Part shown: piece after piece, positions 33,994 through 45,699 of the stretch
Numbering within the stretch: the stretch's first letter is position 1
Layout of the letters: each line of letters starts with the position of its first letter
NCBI GenBank assembly: GCA_004835665.1
Contig: RBKR01000001.1
Span: 744,001 to 808,000 of the forward strand
Length of the DNA stretch: 64,000 nt
Source: Phoma sp. XZ068
Lineage: Eukaryota; Ascomycota; Dothideomycetes; Pleosporales; Didymellaceae
Reading direction: 5' to 3'
Made by a program: the position numbers and the translations under genes
The notes under the pieces: model-generated
Database searches by the model: none
The model's input: only the letters and a program-made list of their open reading frames with translations
What the model was told of the DNA's origin: nothing

Positions 33994-35503
33994 CTACCGC
34001 ATCCGCCCATCCAGACCCTGCAAATCGCGCTCCAAGTCGTTCCACTGCCCCGTCTGCTGGTTAAACGCCTCTTGCGGCCTGGGATCCTCATAGCCAGCAC
34101 GGTCGTAGTTGTCTGGGATGGGGACCTGCTGCCCGGGCTGCTGTTGCCCGACGCCTGCGCTGGGCTGGACGCGCACCATCTGGCGGAAGCGGTTGACCTC
34201 GTCCAGGATCATGCGCTTCATCTCGGGGATCTCCTCGACGACTTCGAATTGGAAGTCGAAGGTTGTGGGGCACGAGGGCTCGTCCGAGGCATCGTGCCAG
34301 ATCTGCAGGTAGCGGTGCTCGAGGGCTTCTTCGACGGAGATGCGGCTCGAGGGGTCGAAGGCGAGCAGGCGGTCGAGGAGGTCGAGAGCGTCGGGGTTGG
34401 CGTTGCGGAAGAGGGACTGGAAGGAGATCTTTTGCATGCGGGGGAGGTTGCGGACGTAGTCTTGGGCGCGGGGAGAGCCGATGCGCGAGAGGGTTTCTTC
34501 GTTGGGGGTGCCGAGATAGTGCAGGATCTGGTTGAGCTGGTCGACGTAGTCGCGGCCCTTGAAGAAGGGCTTGCCGCCGAGCAGCTCAGCGAGAATGCAG
34601 CCTACCGACCATACATCGACTGCGAGGCTGTTAGCTTGGTTCGGCTCGGGAGGCATGTGGAGAACGGTTAAAGCGGCTCTGGACCCTGTGCAGCGGGTGC
34701 CGGTGAAAGTGGGGCTACGTACTGGCTTTTGTGTAGCTCTGGAAACTGAGCATGATCTCGGGCGCCCTGTACCATCGGGTAGCGACGTATTCGGTCATGT
34801 AGCCGGCGTTCTCCTCGGGGTCCATGGAGAAACCCCTGGCGAGACCAAAATCGCAGATCTTGAGCTCGCAGTCGGCATTGACGAGCAGGTTGCCGGGCTT
34901 GAGGTCGCGGTGGAGGACGTTGGCCGAGTGGATGTACTTGAGGCCGCACAGGATCTGGTAGATGAAGGACTGGAAGTGGGCGTCGGTGAGGGGCTGGCCG
35001 GAGCGGATGATGGCTGCCAGATCGCACTCCATGAGCTCTGTGGGGGGTTAGCACTGAATGTAATCGCAAGAGCTGGGGCTGTACCCTCGTAGAGGTAGCA
35101 CTCGTTGAAGTTGTCTGGGCGGGGGATGTCCATGTCGTAGAGACATGTAATCTGCGGCAGTCAGTCAAAAAGTGGCCCAATGCTGTCTCTCCCATGGCAT
35201 CGTACGTTGCGGTGACCGCGAAAGTGCTGCAGCAGCTTGATCTCGCGCAGGGCGCGCTTGGCGAGGATCTTCTTGCTGAAGACATTGGTGACCTTCTTGA
35301 TGGCCACGCCCTCGCCCGTCTGGTTGTTGGTGGCGGCGCTGTGCACGCATCAGCATCTGCATGTCTGCGCAGCCCGCGCGCGGTCCTTACCAGACAATGC
35401 CGTAGGCGCCCTGGCCCAGCTCCTTTGTCACATTGTACCGCTCGTCGACGACAAACTCCTGGTTGAAGACCTTGAAGACCTTGCGGTTCGCGAGGTCCGA
35501 CAT
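33994..35503 (-). CDS. SLT2: Cell-wall-integrity MAP kinase (Slt2/Mps1/MpkA type)
   Basis: Terminal kinase of the Pkc1-Bck1-Mkk cascade controlling wall repair, and in plant pathogens penetration and conidiation. Five exons, in transcription order 35503-35391, 35338-35206, 35151-35085, 35037-34723 and 34619-33994, give 417 residues. The glycine loop GQGAYGIVC starts at residue 30 and the catalytic Lys is Lys52 (VAIKK). HRDLKPGN, the DFG motif (ICDFGLA) and the dual-phosphorylation lip with T-E-Y (GYMTEYVATRWYRAPE) follow; TEY plus FSKKILAKRALREIKLLQHF identifies the Slt2 class rather than Hog1 or Fus3. The ~90-residue C-terminal extension is Gln/Pro-rich. All four splice joins restore invariant family sequence (GIVCAATN, GHRNITCLYD, YEELMECD, YTKAIDVWS). 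The start lies in GCCGCCATGTCG. Confidence 0.97.
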
Positions 35504-36521
35504 GGCGGCAGTGGCAGCTCTTGCAGCGCGTGTGGTGGCAGCGCGGTGGTGCGCAGGCGGGGTCGTGGGGGACAAAGGCGAGGCGCGGGGCGAGGCTGTC
35601 GCGGCAGTCAAGCGAGTGTGCTGGAGAGTGCGCGGCCGTCAATCGGGAAGGAGGTGGCAGGCAGGTGTTGCGGGCTCTGCAGCGTCACAGTGTTGCAGCG
35701 GTGCAGGCTCCAGCAGGCGGCAGCTGGGCTGATATGTATACTACGCTGCTGTCGCGAGCAGCTCTAGGCGCTGCGCCGGAGATCCAGCTGTGATGACAGG
35801 CACGCGCGACGAGGCGGGGCAACCACTCGAAACAGGCCAATTCGCAGCCGGTGGAGGCAGACAAAGGCTTGCACGGATTCTTCACCGCACACTGCAGCCC
35901 ACTCGACAAGACATGGCGAGCCACGCACATTCCCACCGTCCGCAAAAGGCGGTCGTGCTGTCGCGTCTCCCGTGAGCTTCGAGCTCCGAACCTGGGCCGT
36001 GCAGCTGAGGTGAGCTGCATCAGGCAACGCGCAGGGTGCGGCCACCTCTAGCAGACCGCTCTGTCCGAGTGAACCACCACTCACCAGCCGTTCCATCGCG
36101 AGGCACTGACGTACGTGCCACAGGGCTGATGCCGCTTCGAGCGACACCACCGTAGACCTGCCCAGCGCAACGTTCGGCTGTGCCGTGGAACCCATGGGAT
36201 TGGCATTCCCCATGCTCCAACGAGAAGGTTGACCTCGTATCACCTCGAGCTATGTATCAGGTCACGAAGCGCGGCATGCTAGCCCATGTGCAAATATTCG
36301 TTGTATTGCCTGCCAGTATCGGCAGATATTTCATGTCACCATAGCCAAGAAGGGGTATTCGCTCAAAGTAAAATGTCCAAACCCAGCCCTGTATACATCA
36401 ATTCCTTGAACGCCATACCCGTGCTGTATGCCACTAAATGACATGGACCGACCCCACCAGTGGCCCCAACACCAGAAAAAACGCCCACTGTATGCATCTG
36501 CCGATGATCCACCCATCGTAA
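35504..36521. other. Intergenic 1.0 kb upstream of SLT2; no gene seen
   Basis: G+C-rich next to SLT2, with the kinase promoter expected in 35504-36200. Frames are short and motif-free. No repeat or RNA gene was found. Confidence 0.5.
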
Positions 36522-38688
36522 TCATGACTCGTAAGAAAACCGCCGTCTTGAGCTGTCTGTGGATGACGGCTCGTCAAGCGGAGAAATGGGAGAGAGCAAG
36601 TCCTCAACTGACCGCCCGTCCCGCTGCGCACGATACGGCGGCGGTTGAAAAAACGTGTCGCCCGCTTCCAGGTGGGCCCCGTCCCTGGGTGTTCTAGGTG
36701 TTCTGGGCGTTAGGGGTGACACGCCGTGCGTAGGTAATCTGTCATTCACTATGGCGATGTCGTCCAGTGATGCAATCGGAGCAGGTCGGGTGATTGCTGC
36801 TGTAGGCTGAGTCTCTGCATGTCGATCGACACCGTTGATCTTCTTCTCCCGCACCATCATCGTCTCTTTCTCAGAGAGCTGGCGACCAGCCGCTTCCTGC
36901 GGCGCAGGAATGTCTCCAAGCATCTCGTACACAGGTCGTTCGGTGTTTTCCACTTCCATAACCTGCACTGTTCCCTTCTCCTTGTCGTCTGTGCCCATTT
37001 CATACCGATCGACAAGGGATTGTCCAGGGAGTTCAGCCTTGGGGAATACGTTTTCAGTTGGCGAAGAGGGAGCCTCATCTGTGTTGGTGGGCGATGCCTT
37101 TCTAGCTGCCTCCTCTTCAACCGCATCAGCAGCATATTTCGCTGCAATTGCGTTACAACGTCGACGCCAGAAATATCCAGCAATCGCAGTGGCTACAAAC
37201 ACCACAAGGAACACGCAGCCAACTGCGATGCCAACTGTCACTCCTGTGTGCGAGTCACCCTTCTTTGAGCTGGTAATCGCCTTCGCGTACCTGGACGAGA
37301 CGATGGGGATAATATCCGCTGGCTTGCCAAAGGTCCAGTCGCATTGGTACACGCTAAATCGAGAGCGCTCCCAGTCGACAGTAATGTAGGCCTCCTGCAA
37401 GAACGTTCTCCCTAGGACCCACTCTGATTTCTTTGTACCTTGTCGCAAAGGAAAGTATCTTGTCGTTTTATTCAATGTTCTGTAGGGTTGTTGGGCTTCG
37501 AGATCAAATGCCTTGTAGGGCAATGTGATTTGAATCGTCTCAGTCGAGGTGCGTGTCTGGTGCAAAGTGAACGTGACACTGGGATTCAGAGCCTTCAGCG
37601 TCTCGTGTAGAAGGTCATCCACGAGGTAGAGCTCGGTTTCATAGTCATACGTTAATCCAAATGCTTCTTCGAATGCTCGACAGATCCCTGGTGGGAGCCA
37701 GATCTCTGCTACAGTGGTGTCAATATACAGGGTCACGTCATCCATTCCAGATGGGAGAAGGTTAATGTTAGACCGAGTCGCGGTACTGGCGGTGAGTCCA
37801 GCAAGCCCTACCACCAAGTCTCGTTCGTTGTCAGGCGCAAAGACGAAAGAGACATTGTTTGAAATGTACCGTGAGGAATCGTAGCCGCCGAGAGTCAAGC
37901 TGCCGAGAAAAATTGTATCATCTATGATTGTCAGCGCATGGATGTTTGAATAAAAGGAACGATGACATACGGTACTGGGCGCCTGCTGTGTAGCCGAACG
38001 ACAGACTGGGGATATTGCCCTGTTCGAATAGCCTTGTCATGTAGCTAGGGACGGGAAGTACTGTTGATACGTCCTTGGAGAAATTCGTTGGCTTTGGATG
38101 CAAACCTAGGTGACCCAGCCAGAAATTGGATGCCTTCAAGGTACTAATCGTGGTATTGTCCACAACTGGGCCCTCTTCCCCAGGAATTCCAAGCCCAACC
38201 GCATCATAACCATAGAAGCCATTGCCGGACAACCCGTAATTGCCGCCGACCCAGAGAAGGTAGAAGCCTTGGTCTTTCCAGGTGCTAGACTCGGTAAGAT
38301 TGAATGGCAATCCGCGCTCGCGCTTGCAGGTGTCATCGGATACGGTCACTGTCTTGTTGGTGGTTGTATCGTTGTACTTTCTTACGCAAGCGTCGCTATT
38401 TACAACCCATATTTGCTGACTAGCTGTTGACGGGAGGACCTGGACAATCGACTGCTGTGAGCCTACTCGCAAACTGAAGGTATTCCATGCGCCGTCAATG
38501 CCAGCCCAGCCCTGGTCTGGCGATACTGTTAGGGGCGCTGGTATGCTAGACACTCCTGGCAGTAGTGTGTAGCCTGGGGTGTTGGTGGTGTTCTTCTGTA
38601 CATAAGACGCCGAACATAGCGAGAGGGATGTCCATATCAGGAGCGTTGTCGTAAGGAAGGCGCAACGGCCGCGGCGGTCGGGAAGCAT
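36522..38688 (-). CDS. Membrane-anchored aspartic-protease-like protein, first catalytic Asp missing
   Basis: Type I membrane protein with a pepsin-fold ectodomain. Exons in transcription order are 38688-37971 and 37921-36522, giving 705 residues; the join restores AQYHDTIFLGSLTLGGYD. The signal peptide (FLTTTLLIWTSLSLCSAS) is followed by a glycosylation-rich lobe. Where pepsins have DTGSSxLW this protein reads STASQQIW, so Asp and Gly are replaced. The second-lobe motif keeps Asp as IDTTVAEIW. One TM helix (GVTVGIAVGCVFLVVFVATAIAGYF) lies near residues 465-490. About 210 cytosolic residues follow, Pro/Ser/Thr/Glu-rich with the repeat TPRTPRTPR and many SP/TP sites. With one catalytic Asp lost it is probably not a working protease. 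A sensor, adhesion or binding role is possible, and some family members are annotated simply as acid proteases. Confidence 0.85.
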
Positions 38689-40067
38689 GGCGCTAGGCGT
38701 CTAGTGGAGCGAGTGGAGGTAGGCGCGACTTGTTTAACATCTGCGATCTCGACAACAGTAACGTATCACCACTCTAACATCATCCACTGCCTCCAGCGCT
38801 GGAAGGATGAGGGCAGGAAATGCGGAGGCAGCGCGACAGACCCAGAGTAGGGCTGGACTGACTCCAAGACCTCAGCCGGTAGTCAGGGAATCCTTCTCAG
38901 CCAAGCACGCTGTTCTAACGGTGTTTGGCGTTCGCGACGCGGCCGCTGAGCTCTCTCTCTCAAAACACCGAGTCATGCGATTCGCTGTGCACACGGCATT
39001 AGGCCGACTGCGATAACCACCTTCCTGCTCCGGGTTGTGCTTTGCTTGACGGTCCAGCCACCTGCCGAATGGCAAGCCGAGGGACAACACCCGCTTCCGT
39101 GAGCATACCACCTTGACAACAAGTAGTATTTATTCCGGCCCAGATTGTCCACAGATTCGCGAGAGAAAGCCATCAACACCTGTCCGTGCAGCCGGGAGCT
39201 GGAGGCTTGCAGCGTGGCGCTGGCGCTGTCGCCGACCTTGCCCTGCGCACTCATCGCGGAGACGCTCACTGAACCCCTTGGGAGTTCTTGAGGTCAGCAC
39301 GAGAAAATCTGGCTTGCCAATGCTACACCAAGCGACTATTTGATCGGCACGCTCAACAAGGAAAAGTCCACGAGATATCGACCCATCTCGCCGGCTCTCA
39401 TGCCTTGCTGATCCAGCTCATCTGCATCGCTAAACGTGCTCGGTCAAAGCCTCAGCGTGGCATAGGTGGATGCTGTGTCTTCGCAAGAGCATGAATTGCA
39501 ATTTCCTCCGCGCCCCATAGCACTCTCAATCAGCAAGGGATTGTGTATGGTCGTGCAATCTATATGTCAAGCGACCAGCTGGGGCGCACAAATACAAGCA
39601 ATCAGCCGTGTCGGGACAGGCACAGCCGGCTCTTTGGTGGCTTGTACCCCAGAGCCAAGGGTGTCAACAGGACAAAAAGGTTCACGCAGCTGGCTTTTGC
39701 ACGGCCGTCCTTACCGTAACGGCATCAGTCCTTGGATTCGGTGACCATGAGCAAGCCATTGGTAGGGGTGCGTTTCACACGCGGTGCATTAACTTGACGG
39801 CGAGTTGCTTGCTGGAAGAGGAGAAAGGTTGCGGGCTGTGCCGAACAGCAACCCAGATGGTGGCTTGCGTCTAGTCAACGACCCATGTTCATCCTTCGAC
39901 AGCTTCCACGAAGAGGCAGACCGGTCGAGCCTAAAACACGTTGGCTCGCTTTCGTTGCTGAACTACACGTCCCCTCTCGTTCGTGCCACCCATTTTCCCC
40001 GTGGCATTGCAATACCACGTTCGCTCTTTTCCGCAGCATGTCTGAATGAGCTGCACATTGCGAAAGC
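38689..40067. other. Intergenic 1.4 kb between divergent surface-protein genes
   Basis: Lies between two start codons pointing away from each other, so it contains two promoters. No coding frame is convincing and no repeat or RNA gene was seen. Confidence 0.5.
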
Positions 40068-42769
40068 ATGTTTTTGCAGTCCGCGCTCATTGCCTTCTGT
40101 TTGGCGCCTTTATCCACAGCCATCTTGTTCCAACGCAATGGTAGCGCGAACCAGACAGGTAAGATCACGTCCTTCGACCCGTTCTCGTATTCGACTAACC
40201 AAGCCATCAAGCCGCCCCTTACTCTAACAGCACGACAAAGGCTGAGTCTTCGATATCAATAGCCGCAGCTGCCTCACAAACATCGTCAATAGTAGCTCCA
40301 ACCTACTACAGTCATGTTGCTGAGACACCATTACCGACTGGTTATGTGAATACTAGGCCTAATAATACTGGATCCGCGCCAATTGATTCTGACGATGCGA
40401 CTCCCCACAAGAATACCAAACCGTCAAATGCATCGTGTACAATCCACGTCCCGGATGCCAGTATCGAGTGGTGGTACCCTGCAACTTACAAACATCCATT
40501 AGCAACGGTCACAAGTGCTTGGGGTACCTATTTCAACAGAGAATCTGTTACATTCTTACCACACACTACATCATTCGATGTCGAGATTGCCCTTCAGACT
40601 TCAAACGTATGCACCTGGGGATGGTCCACGTACACCGTATGGGATTGGACGGCTTGGGAATGTGTGCCCTACACCGAAAAACCAACGGCCGCCAGCACTA
40701 CTGTGGTTTACAGAACAGCTGTTCCACCGATACCCTCTGCCATGGAGATAGCGGTGAGTGACGTCTTCTCGTACGATATATATCTTGACGAGCTGCCTTC
40801 GATGACCACGACAATATCGGTTGCCCCGAATGCTACCACTGTGGAAACCGCACCAACTCCATTCGTTCACTTCACTGCTTACGAGGTCGAGCGTGGGAAT
40901 AGCACGGAGACTGTACAGCTGAGCTCTGTCTATGTGCAATCGTACTGGCTGAAAGGCATTGAACAAGACGTAAGAGCCACCGGTAAAATTCCAGATGGTT
41001 TCATGGATCAGATCCCGCAGTCGGCTTGCGATGTTGGGGTTCTGCGAGCCGTTGTGACGGTGATTATCTTCGTTGAGGTGTATTACGTCAATGAGCCGGG
41101 TTTTATGCCTGGCATTGTTCACTGGGAATCTTCAGCTCTCGGTTGGGAAGATGAGGCCACGATCGAGCTCATCGACCAGGCTTCCACCACCGTGAAACCG
41201 GATATTAGGACAGACGGGGATGCTGCTGTGCCAACAGCCAAACCTGGCGCTGTCGGTTCCCCCAGCAAGGTGACCAAGCCGGTGCAGCCTATTCTGCCTG
41301 TAGGGCAGACTATCGGTACTGTCGGTACAGCTCCAGTTGTGGTGGGACCATCGTCTGCTGTCATCATTGGATCACAGACTTTGAGACCTGGAGGACCAGC
41401 TGTTACTGTTGGTGGTACTCCTGTTGCGTTAGCTCCGTCAGGCACTGCGATTGTTGTGGGCGGCACTTCATTGCCGCTGCCTCAGAACCAGAAACCTGGG
41501 CAGCAACAGACAATTGGCACTTTAGGAACAGCTCCAGTTATAGTTGGCCCATCCTCAGTTGTAGTTGTCGGTACACAAACACTACAGCCCGGAGGCGCAC
41601 CCATCACACTGGGACCTGGAACTACTTTGTCCCTTGCGCCGTCAGCCACAGCTGTCATTATCGGTGGCACCACTTCCCTTCTTCCACAATTCAATCCAGC
41701 AAATCAGCAAGGTGCTGCACCAGCAGCGCAACCGCCACCACCTATTTTAACGATCGGCTCGACGACCTTGGTCCCGAATGCTGCCACACAGTTCCTCGTT
41801 GGACCGGGGCAGACACTAACACCTGGCGGTACTGCCGTAATCGATGGTACTAAACTCAGTCTTGACTCGTCGGCTGGGTTCTTAGTAGTAGGCACCTCGA
41901 CACAGCTCTTGCCTATACCAGGTGCTGCGCCAGTACCAAACAACATCGCGCAGCCAGAACTTGTCTTTGGTGGATCCACATTTCGGGATCAGAACAGTCA
42001 AAACAATCAGGATGGGTCGAAAGACCCCGTCTTTGTAATTTCAGGACAAACGCTTGCCGCAGGCGGTGCACCCATTACAGTCTCTGGTACGGTACTCTCC
42101 CTGGCACCCTCCGGGTCCTTTGTGGTCATCGATGGCTCTACAACAACCCTCGCTACTCCGGTCGCCGCTGCTGCGGCACATGCCACCCCACCACCGCTGA
42201 CAATTGGCAACGGCATCTTCAGGCCTCTTCCAGGGACGGGTACTACTTACCAGATAGGCACTGCGCTGCTCACTCCAGGCGGTAGCATTGTCGTTGCTGG
42301 AACTACTATATCACTCGCTTTAGGCGCGATGACACTTGTCGTCAATGGAGTCACGACTACATTAGCAATCCAAGCCCAACCGATCACAACAAACCCACCG
42401 CTTCTGACCATAGGGAGTCAGACGTTCACCGCATTACCCGGGACAGGGACAATGTTTATTATTGCGGGCCAGACATTGACGCCAGGCGGCACTATCACCG
42501 TCGATGGAACGACTATTGTCCTCTCACCGCAAGCTACAGAGCTTGTATATGGCAGCTCAGGCCGAAGTACAAGCACGACCTTATTCCCTGCTACAACGAC
42601 CACAGACACAAGGTCAACCGGGACGCCTAGTGCGAGTGCAAGTGAAGGACAGAGCGGAGGTAAACAAGCGGCGCCTACAAGCTCACGAGAGGGAACGGCC
42701 TCACAGATGCATCTATCCTTCACCCTTCTAATGGGCGCGATGGGGTGTTTGAGCTGGCTGCTCGTTTAA
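40068..42769 (+). CDS. GPI-type cell-surface protein with six PGG/LAPS repeats
   Basis: Predicted wall or surface protein with no known enzymatic domain. Exons 40068-40158 and 40212-42769 give 882 residues. The first exon supplies a signal peptide (MFLQSALIAFCLAPLSTA). The join ACA G|CC was chosen because it alone links that peptide to the long frame, and the 53-nt intron has a GACTAACC branch site. Residues ~100-290 form a Trp/Tyr/Thr-rich N-terminal region. Then six repeats of 55-60 residues follow, built around TIG, QTLxPGG and SLAPSxTxxxxGG. Early copies are closest to one another (TIGTVGTAPVVVGPSSAV and TIGTLGTAPVIVGPSSVV). A Ser/Thr linker and a hydrophobic C-terminus (LSFTLLMGAMGCLSWLLV) fit GPI attachment. 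Similar repeat proteins occur across Pezizomycotina without a defined role. Confidence 0.85.
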
Positions 42770-44058
42770 AGCTTGATATGTCATACGTGTGAATTAGCGC
42801 GGCATTGTAATCGGCGTTGGAGGAATATGCATGGCAATGCATCGGGTATGAAAAACTTTATGAAGGAGGATGCGAGTCTACTCGCAGGATTATGGTATTG
42901 TAACCCCTGCGTATCTCCCTATCGACGCATCTGGCGCGGCGAACAGGCGCACATAATAAATGTAGCCTAATGTGTTAAATACCGAGTCATAAAGTACTCG
43001 AAGAACAACTCTTTCAAGCGCATTGAAGTCTTCATCATGAACATGTGATCTTTCTGGCTTCATCCTCTTCAGTGACATGCTGCATTCTTGATATACGCAT
43101 GTGATCTTTGTACAATGACATGCCACGGTCAAGCGCTACGCCTCACCAGCCTCAACGGCCAAAAGCCGTTTCCAAAAGGTGGCCACTTATCGCACTCACC
43201 GGCGATGACTCCATGATGCCTCGTGAAATGAGGGCGTTGATGCCTGGCCATGAGGCGTGGTAAGGCTGACCGCCCGCACCATGTTTGTGTGTGACAGTCC
43301 ATCGTCGAGTCGAGAACGCCACTTCCGACCTCAACGCTCGCACCATAAATAATTCACCAAGACTGTTGCTGCGTCACGCGCACCAAATAACGTTGCAATA
43401 CAGCAAACACCTCGTTCTCAACCTTGTCTGGCTGATGCAGATGAATAACATTACGAGCAGACTCACAATCCAATATTCGCTGAAGATGAGTCGGACAGGC
43501 CTCGAATTATGTTAGGGGCACAGCGCAGCAAAATTTCCCTGGGCCGCTTAGGCATCCAACAACCCCTGCACGAATCACTCACGATACGAGTCGCGTAGCC
43601 TTAAAATACTTAATCAATTCCGCTTACCCCTGCCGCTATCGCTGGATGAGGGTCGTTGTAAACTCGCGTAGGCTTTCAAAGCCCCCTTCCCTGAAAACAC
43701 CTGCTGGCACGGTCCTTAATGCGTTCGCTCACGGTCCGCCATCGTACCAGACGGTCTACGGCCCGCGCGATTGGGTGAGTAGCGTTACAAAGGCGTCGCG
43801 AAGCTTGCTCTATTGGTCGGGCAATGGATGAACAATCCGTTTGTGCAAGGCTAACAGCACGATGCCAAGAGAGAAGGAAATAGCATCTCGACCGGTCAAC
43901 GTTTTTTCTGTCTAGAGGCGGCACCATGGAGGATGGCCTGAAGCTTGGGAAGGTTAATAAAATGGTCTCGACGCCCTGCGGTTTAGCAGCGTCTAATCTC
44001 ACGATATCAATTTGTGGTTTCAATCCTCACTTTGGAAGTCGGTTACCAGCAGTGAGCC
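42770..44058. other. Intergenic 1.3 kb; no gene seen
   Basis: Short frames only, without motifs or splice support. It contains the GPI-protein 3' UTR and the promoter of the next gene. No repeat or RNA gene was recognised. Confidence 0.5.
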
Positions 44059-45699
44059 ATGGCTTTCAAGTACGCCCTTGCGGCTTTTGCGTTCGCCGCT
44101 GCGAGTGTGAATGCGCAGACAACAGATGACTCGAACTTCTACTCGCTCTCGGATGACTACTATGGCTACACCAGACGGACTTCGACAAAGACATCCATGT
44201 TCTGGACCGCCACACTCCGGTACATGGACTATATTTCGACTTCCACATATTCCTACGGCACCAGAACCACAACCTATGACTACACATACACACGTACCAT
44301 CAACCCTTCAGTAACACCCACAGCAACACCGACATACAGCACAGCATACAAGTCCAGCTACATCGATGTCGAAATCATCGAGATGTACTACGCTACTGGT
44401 GCGGTTGCAGAGTCGGACCTGGTCTCGAGGACTACCTACGATTACTATACGTCAACAACCTCAACGGCAACGACAAAATCCACACTTTCCACTACTGAAT
44501 ACTACATGCCAGTCACCATGACCGCGCCCGCAAGTTGTCCTACCGTCTTCACAGTGGCGACGCAAGCAGAGATTTCATACATCCCATCCATCGTCACAGA
44601 TCAAATCAAGCCCACATCGACAGAACTCAGCACCAGTACCGGTCGATCGTACGTTGCTGAGTACGCCACCTGGTACCTCAGCGCCGGTGCAGCACCGTTC
44701 ACCAGCACGTCCGATTATTACTATAGGTACTACATCGCCTCCTGCACACCCCCACCAGCCCAGCGTACGGGCAGCACTCGCGGCTCTGGCGGCAGCGGCG
44801 GCGGCTCCAGCTCTGGATCTGGCGATGATGACTCTTGGACCAACTACCGTGCGTGCTACTTCGGCGGCTGCACAAGCCTCAAGACATGGATTATCATCAT
44901 CGCCTCTGTTCTCCCCGGTATCTTCCTCCTGGGCTTCCTGGAGTCCTGGTTCTGGTACACTCGCCTGATGAAGGGCAAGAGCGCTGTGAGGTGCGGAACA
45001 ATTTGCTGGATCCTGCTCTCCCTGTGGGTTCTCTGCTTCACACGCATGCAAGACGCGCGCAGCAAGGAAGACCAGAAACTGCTCCAGCAGAAGTGGAAGG
45101 AGATGCCCGCAGGCCAGAAGTTCAAGAACTGGTCGTGGGGCTTCAAGCGCCGCTACCCGGTTCCTCTTCTCGGCCAGTACTCCAAGCAGACTGTTGGAAT
45201 CGTGCCGGAAGGCCAGCCGCTACATCCAGCCATGGCTCAGGCAGCTCCAGGGCAGGTGTACTACTACGGTCCTCCCCCGCCTGGCGCGCCTGGCTGGCAG
45301 CAGGGTCCTAACGGTGGAGCACCAGGCTACCCCATGCCGCCACAAGGCTACCTGCAGCCAAAGGATGCCGTGGTTGTCGGCTCGGCGTCCTCGCAAGGCA
45401 CAGCTACACCACCGCAGGCGCCTCAGCCAGTCTACTACCCTCCTACATCGCCGGCCCCAAATGTTCAGCCACCTCCCCAACCTCAGCAACCTCTCCAGCA
45501 CCAGCAACTTCCTGTCCCTCAGCAGCCGGCACCCGTCCCTGCCCCTCCGTCAAATGTGAGCGAGGCACCGGACTCACAAGCACGCGAGGTGCCAGCTCAG
45601 GCCCCTCAGGTGCAGGTGCCGGCGCCGGCCACCACGCAGCCGCAGCCCACACACCCCGCACCAACGAAGAACGAGACGAATGATGATCTCTACAAGTAG
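44059..45699 (+). CDS. Ser/Thr/Tyr-rich membrane protein with Pro/Gln-rich tail
   Basis: Unrecognised surface protein of 546 residues, intronless. The signal peptide (FKYALAAFAFAAASVNAQ) precedes a ~230-residue ectodomain extremely rich in Ser, Thr and Tyr with YTRTINPSVTPTATPTYS-like runs, suited to heavy O-glycosylation. A Gly/Ser linker (TRGSGGSGGGSSSGSGDDD) leads to a CYFGGC pair and two TM helices (TWIIIIASVLPGIFLLGFL; CGTICWILLSLWVLCF). Next comes a basic juxtamembrane segment (QKWKEMPAGQKFKNWSWGFKRR), then ~180 cytosolic residues rich in Pro, Gln and Ala. The layout (glycosylated stalk, membrane, proline-rich tail able to bind SH3 or WW domains) resembles fungal wall-stress sensors in outline, but there is no WSC domain and they have one TM. 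Confidence 0.8.
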   Translation: MAFKYALAAFAFAAASVNAQTTDDSNFYSLSDDYYGYTRRTSTKTSMFWTATLRYMDYISTSTYSYGTRTTTYDYTYTRTINPSVTPTATPTYSTAYKSSYIDVEIIEMYYATGAVAESDLVSRTTYDYYTSTTSTATTKSTLSTTEYYMPVTMTAPASCPTVFTVATQAEISYIPSIVTDQIKPTSTELSTSTGRSYVAEYATWYLSAGAAPFTSTSDYYYRYYIASCTPPPAQRTGSTRGSGGSGGGSSSGSGDDDSWTNYRACYFGGCTSLKTWIIIIASVLPGIFLLGFLESWFWYTRLMKGKSAVRCGTICWILLSLWVLCFTRMQDARSKEDQKLLQQKWKEMPAGQKFKNWSWGFKRRYPVPLLGQYSKQTVGIVPEGQPLHPAMAQAAPGQVYYYGPPPPGAPGWQQGPNGGAPGYPMPPQGYLQPKDAVVVGSASSQGTATPPQAPQPVYYPPTSPAPNVQPPPQPQQPLQHQQLPVPQQPAPVPAPPSNVSEAPDSQAREVPAQAPQVQVPAPATTQPQPTHPAPTKNETNDDLYK

